A stretch of 12,825 nt of DNA from Irineochytrium annulatum (Eukaryota > Chytridiomycota > Chytridiomycetes > Chytridiales > Chytridiaceae). Made by a program: the position numbers and the translations under genes. Positions 10,305 through 12,825 of the stretch are shown here, in pieces. The notes under the pieces are model-generated. The model saw nothing but the letters and a program-made list of their open reading frames with translations. It was not told the DNA's origin and ran no database searches. Location: assembly GCA_027600665.1 (NCBI GenBank), contig JADGJL010000855.1, positions 1-12,825 of the forward strand, in the 5' to 3' direction. Position 1 is the first letter of the stretch, and every line of letters starts with the position of its first letter.

Positions 10305-10500
10305 CGTGCAACTTAGCTGGTGCCATTTTCAGTACAGCTGACGTCGGAACACACAGCATCTCATTCTATCACGAAGGCAGCGTGCACAAGGTTATTTTCG
10401 ATCAAAGCCGTAGTCTCCTCTTCTCTATTTCCAGCTCCCGGAGAGTACAGCCTTACAGCAATGCGACAACGCAAGCGCTTGCACCGTAAACTATCTTAAT

Positions 10501-10506
10501 AATAAA
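10501..10506 (+). terminator. Poly(A) signal AATAAA, probably of the cyclase gene
   Basis: A canonical AATAAA about 197 nt after the cyclase stop codon (10302-10304), in an AT-rich context. It is the only canonical plus-strand signal I see shortly downstream, so it probably marks the 3' end of that transcript. This is positional inference. Confidence 0.5.
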
Positions 10507-10644
10507 ATACGCGCTTAGAACAAGGAACTCGTCCCTGCATCTAGTCCCCATTCCGCAGCGCCATCGTCAGGCGTACCTCGCCGTCACCGTTGTCCGGATG
10601 CAAACAGAAACGGAATCGGTTTATCGGCGCCTCCATAATTATAT

Positions 10645-11237
10645 TTACCTGCCTGCAGATACGATCTCTGCCTTTTGCTCCAAGTCCACCCTAACAATCA
10701 TATCACGTTTTGAGCGAGGTGTGATGTCTTGCCGGGAACGGCGAGGTGTCAGGTCGACTGAAAGCAGACGCCCGCGGCCGCACGGCGACGGCGCCACTTT
10801 GTTAACGTTAGTGCAAGCCTTGCACTTCTTGCACACGAGGCTGCAGGTCTGGGGGATCCTCCGCATATGAATAAGGTTCGAGCCTCCAGTCGAGAAAGTT
10901 GCCGTCATTTTACTGAAGAATAGGTTTGCGGAATATGGCAGAAAGGACTCACTATCACCTTTCAAGGTCAGTGCGTCATACTGCGCATCAACGTTCCCGG
11001 CACATCTCAATCTTTCTTGTCGTCATTTCCAAGTAGAAACCCCAAACCTCGTCGACAGGTCAGTAAAACAACGCCTGTGCTTGGCCGGCGATGGCAGATC
11101 TATACCAACAAGAAAAAAAAAGTCCCTGCGGGTGGCGATGACGACGAATCGCAACCTCAGTGCATCCATATAGCATACGGCTCCGATAATTCCTCCGCCT
11201 CCTCGTCGGAAGGGCTGTCACGTTGTGCGTCGCTCAT
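10645..11237 (-). CDS. Tentative two-exon gene with a cysteine cluster, function unknown
   Basis: Weak candidate. An ATG at 11237 opens an acidic N-terminus (MSDAQRDSPSDEEAEELSE). It runs into a good donor, GTATGC, at 11178. A pyrimidine-containing acceptor (CTATTCTTCAG) ending at 10913 restores an open frame to a stop at 10645, with matching phase. The joined product would be about 108 residues. The second exon contains CSLVCKKCKAC (C-x3-C-x2-C-x2-C), which could bind a metal, and a basic middle part. The implied intron (about 265 nt) is longer than any other in the window, and I recognise no family. It may be chance. Confidence 0.15.
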
Positions 11238-11686
11238 CGGTCGTAGTTTTGCCCCTCGAAGCTACATAGCCGTGCCGAAATGCCAGTGGCCGCACCCGCG
11301 GCGCTGCTTGTGGTTGCCCCGGCAAGCTCTACTCCTTCTTCGCTGTTCCCAAAAGTAAAAATGGTCACCATAACACTTACGGACGGAATCCCACATTGCG
11401 AACGTTGGCCGCATCTTCACCTCGTCAACATTCCGTAATTTATAGTTTCTCACAAATGAACAGATATTATGGTTTCCTCGCCAGCACACGGGCCGTCAAC
11501 AGCGGTTCATGAGATGACAGCGCTGGAGTGCGCATCATTTTTGACAGAAAAGCGATCTCGCTCTCCATGTACGTCTCCATCCCGACCTCTGCTCACGGCT
11601 GGGAGAGTCGTGTGTGGCACAGGAGCGTTTAATGGGAACACGGAGACTGACGGTGGACGACGAGGTCCAGCGGGCGAGCGAGAGGA

Positions 11687-12356
11687 ATGCGGGACCGGAT
11701 TTTGAGGAAGAGCTCGTGGGGATATTCTGCTGGCGGCCGGTCGGGATACGGGTTCCGCGGGTATCCCGCGAAGGCCGACCAAGTCATCGTAGTCAATCCC
11801 AGGCACTCTCTTTGGGCTCCGAAGTCACCCTGTGAACGCCGTATGAATAACGGTTTGCTCATCGATAGGGCGACGGTCATCAAGGAGCTTTGGGGCGCAT
11901 TCCCCAAATTTATCAAGATCAGGCCGCAGCAGAATCTCCAGCAGCTGCTCGAGCCGCTCGCGGCGAACGGAAAGGTGGAGGGGATAAAGGTCACGACGAC
12001 GGAGTTTTACAACAAGGGCCTGCATGGGAACTTCTGGACCATTACTGAGGCTCATTTCTCGCGGGTTGGTTGAGTTTTCTTGTTGCCTTTTTCTTTTTGA
12101 ATTATGGTGGAGGGCATTCGGACTAATCGAATCTATGCAGATTGAGGACGAGGTGAAATTTAAGGGGATTAAGACGATGTTTGGTTTGTTTTCTCCTTCT
12201 CTTTACCTCTTATATGCTCGCCCATGTGCTGATCAGTGTCTCAAAATAGGACAAGCTGCCAAGAGCCCCACAAATATCACGAAATGGAACCACATTCACT
12301 GGCAGCTTTACGAGCCGCCGGGGACGTATTCTGGGGTCATGAAGAAGCTTAGATGA
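11687..12356 (+). CDS. Small three-exon gene, possibly mitochondrial ribosomal protein mS34
   Basis: Exons as read: 11687-12064, 12141-12183, 12250-12356; 528 nt, 175 residues. Introns are 76 nt (GTTGGT donor, CTAAT branch-like site, TATGCAG acceptor) and 66 nt (GTTTGT donor, AAAATAG acceptor); phases 0 and 1 match. The second and third exons are short, but each continues plausible protein. The body contains NLQQLLEPLAANGKVEGIKVT, then NFWTITEAHFSR, VKFKGIKTMFG, and ITKWNHIHWQLYEPPGTY. This order (small-loop leucine-rich block, WxxT, G-I-K-T, then a late HxHWxL) recalls mS34 of the mitochondrial small subunit, but the match is from memory and weak. The start is uncertain: ATG at 11687 gives an Arg-rich, acid-poor beginning like a mitochondrial presequence, while ATG at 11843 would leave 123 residues. 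A further upstream exon cannot be excluded. Confidence 0.45.
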
Positions 12357-12439
12357 CGCGCTTGGCAAACGACGGTGGCCTTTTGGCGGGGATATTAGCA
12401 CTCAGTCCCTAACTAGAGCACGGCGAAAACAAACATGAT

Positions 12440-12445
12440 AATAAA
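12440..12445 (+). terminator. Poly(A) signal AATAAA after the mS34-like gene
   Basis: Canonical hexamer 84 nt after the stop codon at 12354-12356, at the usual spacing for a compact fungal 3' UTR. Best candidate for the 3' end of that gene; positional inference. Confidence 0.45.
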
Positions 12446-12614
12446 CGCACAGCACACAAACAACTACGCGCGATCATTGGCCGCGAGATAAGATCGTTCT
12501 AACAGGTTAAACTGTGATCGCAAACTGTTGTCAATCGCTTTCCAAGTTTTCACTCGCATCACTTGACAAAATCAAAGTTCACAAGGGTTCGAGGTAGAAA
12601 CGCACGACCTAATC

Positions 12615-12639
12615 AATAAAGTAGCCGATATCCAATAAA
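12615..12639 (+). terminator. Two further AATAAA hexamers
   Basis: AATAAA occurs at 12615-12620 and again at 12634-12639, in AT-rich sequence about 260 nt after the mS34-like stop. They could be alternative poly(A) signals for that transcript or chance matches in AT-rich sequence. They lie on the opposite strand to the gene at the right edge. Confidence 0.25.
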
Positions 12640-12724
12640 CAATTATATTATTCAAACGTTCGCCCTTCGACATCGTCAGCAAAGTAGGTTAACAACTGAA
12701 GTAATTTACGACAACGGCGAAATA

Positions 12725-12825
12725 TTAATTCGCCCTGAACGTCTTCGCGCTGGTCCCCAACAAATTCGGGTTTGTGGACGCGTAAATCGACCCGCTCTCC
12801 GTGCCCGGCGGGGGCGGGATGGGCG
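12725..12825 (-). CDS. C-terminal end of an unidentified protein
   Basis: Reading leftwards from the right edge, the frame is open for 32 codons to a TAA at 12727-12725. The peptide starts with a proline run (PIPPPPGTESGS) and ends in NPNLLGTSAKTFRAN. The sharp change from GC-rich coding-like sequence to AT-rich sequence at the stop, and the convergent arrangement with the plus-strand gene, support a real 3' exon. Too little is visible to name a family. The start lies outside the window. Confidence 0.45.
   Translation of the reverse strand, partial: PIPPPPGTESGSIYASTNPNLLGTSAKTFRAN

Larger units (their letters stand above)
10305..11686. other. Long interval without a firmly supported gene
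   Basis: About 1.4 kb between the cyclase stop and the start of the next plus-strand gene. It holds the cyclase 3' UTR with AATAAA at 10501, several open frames of 50 to 120 codons on both strands that resemble no family I know, and a weak two-exon candidate on the minus strand (10645-11237). I find no tRNA, rRNA, transposon ends or tandem repeats in it. It could hold a small fast-evolving gene, a non-coding RNA, or upstream exons of the mS34-like gene. Confidence 0.5.
12357..12724. other. Convergent 3' spacer
   Basis: About 370 bp between the stop of the plus-strand small gene and the stop of a minus-strand gene entering from the right edge. It is AT-richer than its surroundings and holds three plus-strand AATAAA sites. 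I see no open frame or RNA gene worth naming in it. Confidence 0.55.

Noticed and set aside
10289..10489. Short plus-strand frame overlapping the cyclase stop, considered as an alternative last exon
   Set aside because: The only nearby donor-acceptor pair (about 10280 to 10315) does not join it in phase, and the peptide adds nothing recognisable. It most likely lies in the 3' UTR.
11162..11237. Minus-strand N-terminus ending EPYAIWM, which recalled the start of RBBP4/Msi1-type WD proteins
   Set aside because: The typical continuation is absent from all three frames downstream, a stop follows at once, and no WD repeats are visible.
11280..11438. 52-codon plus-strand frame starting MPVAAPAALLVV
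   Set aside because: The hydrophobic, alanine-rich start looked like a targeting peptide, but it is short, ends without a convincing donor, and cannot be linked in phase to the downstream gene with confidence.
12580..12600. GGTTCGA, resembling a tRNA T-loop
   Set aside because: The flanking bases do not pair into a T-stem, and no acceptor or anticodon arm could be drawn.
1..12825. Search for transposons, CRISPR arrays, rRNA and tandem repeats
   Set aside because: No terminal repeats, transposase or reverse transcriptase motifs, regularly spaced repeats or rRNA segments were seen by eye. The intron-rich eukaryotic gene structure makes CRISPR irrelevant.

Overview
The window reads as nuclear DNA from a fungus. 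Every recognisable protein is broken by short GT-AG introns (40 to 157 nt, mostly 40 to 75), often with CTAAC/CTAAT/CTGAC-like branch sites just before the acceptor. Three genes belong to well-known eukaryotic families. A soluble-adenylyl-cyclase-type (ADCY10-like) protein together with fungal-style genes suggests an early-diverging, perhaps zoosporic, lineage rather than an ascomycete yeast. That lineage guess is inference; no rRNA or marker gene is present to settle it.

Layout. (1) 1-1835, minus strand: type II phosphatidylinositol 4-kinase (Lsb6/PI4K2), 5' end inside the window, 3' end cut off by the window edge. (2) 1836-2064: short shared promoter. (3) 2065-4774, plus strand: Rgp1, the partner of Ric1 in the Ypt6/Rab6 exchange factor, 7 exons, 774 codons. 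(4) 4775-5132: short spacer. (5) 5133-10304, plus strand: a 14-exon, about 1490-residue protein with two class III cyclase domains, an AAA/STAND-type NTPase and a long helical C-terminus, as in animal soluble adenylyl cyclase. An AATAAA lies about 200 nt past its stop. (6) 10305-11686: about 1.4 kb with no gene I can support firmly, only a weak two-exon candidate on the minus strand. (7) 11687-12356, plus strand: a three-exon small protein that may be mitochondrial ribosomal protein mS34. (8) 12357-12724: AT-rich spacer with three AATAAA sites. (9) 12725 to the end, minus strand: C-terminus of an unidentified protein.

Function. PI4K2 (PI4P synthesis on Golgi/endosome membranes) and Rgp1 (Rab6-type GTPase activation on the Golgi) act on the same membranes and are transcribed divergently from about 230 bp. 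The cyclase is the most unusual gene. Its C1 domain keeps both metal-binding aspartates. The positions I align by eye with the bicarbonate-binding Lys and Arg of human soluble adenylyl cyclase are changed, and so are two C2 active-site positions. It may therefore be a bicarbonate-insensitive or catalytically altered relative. Splice sites were chosen by eye from reading frame, consensus and family alignment; the junction near 7189-7276 in the cyclase is the least certain.
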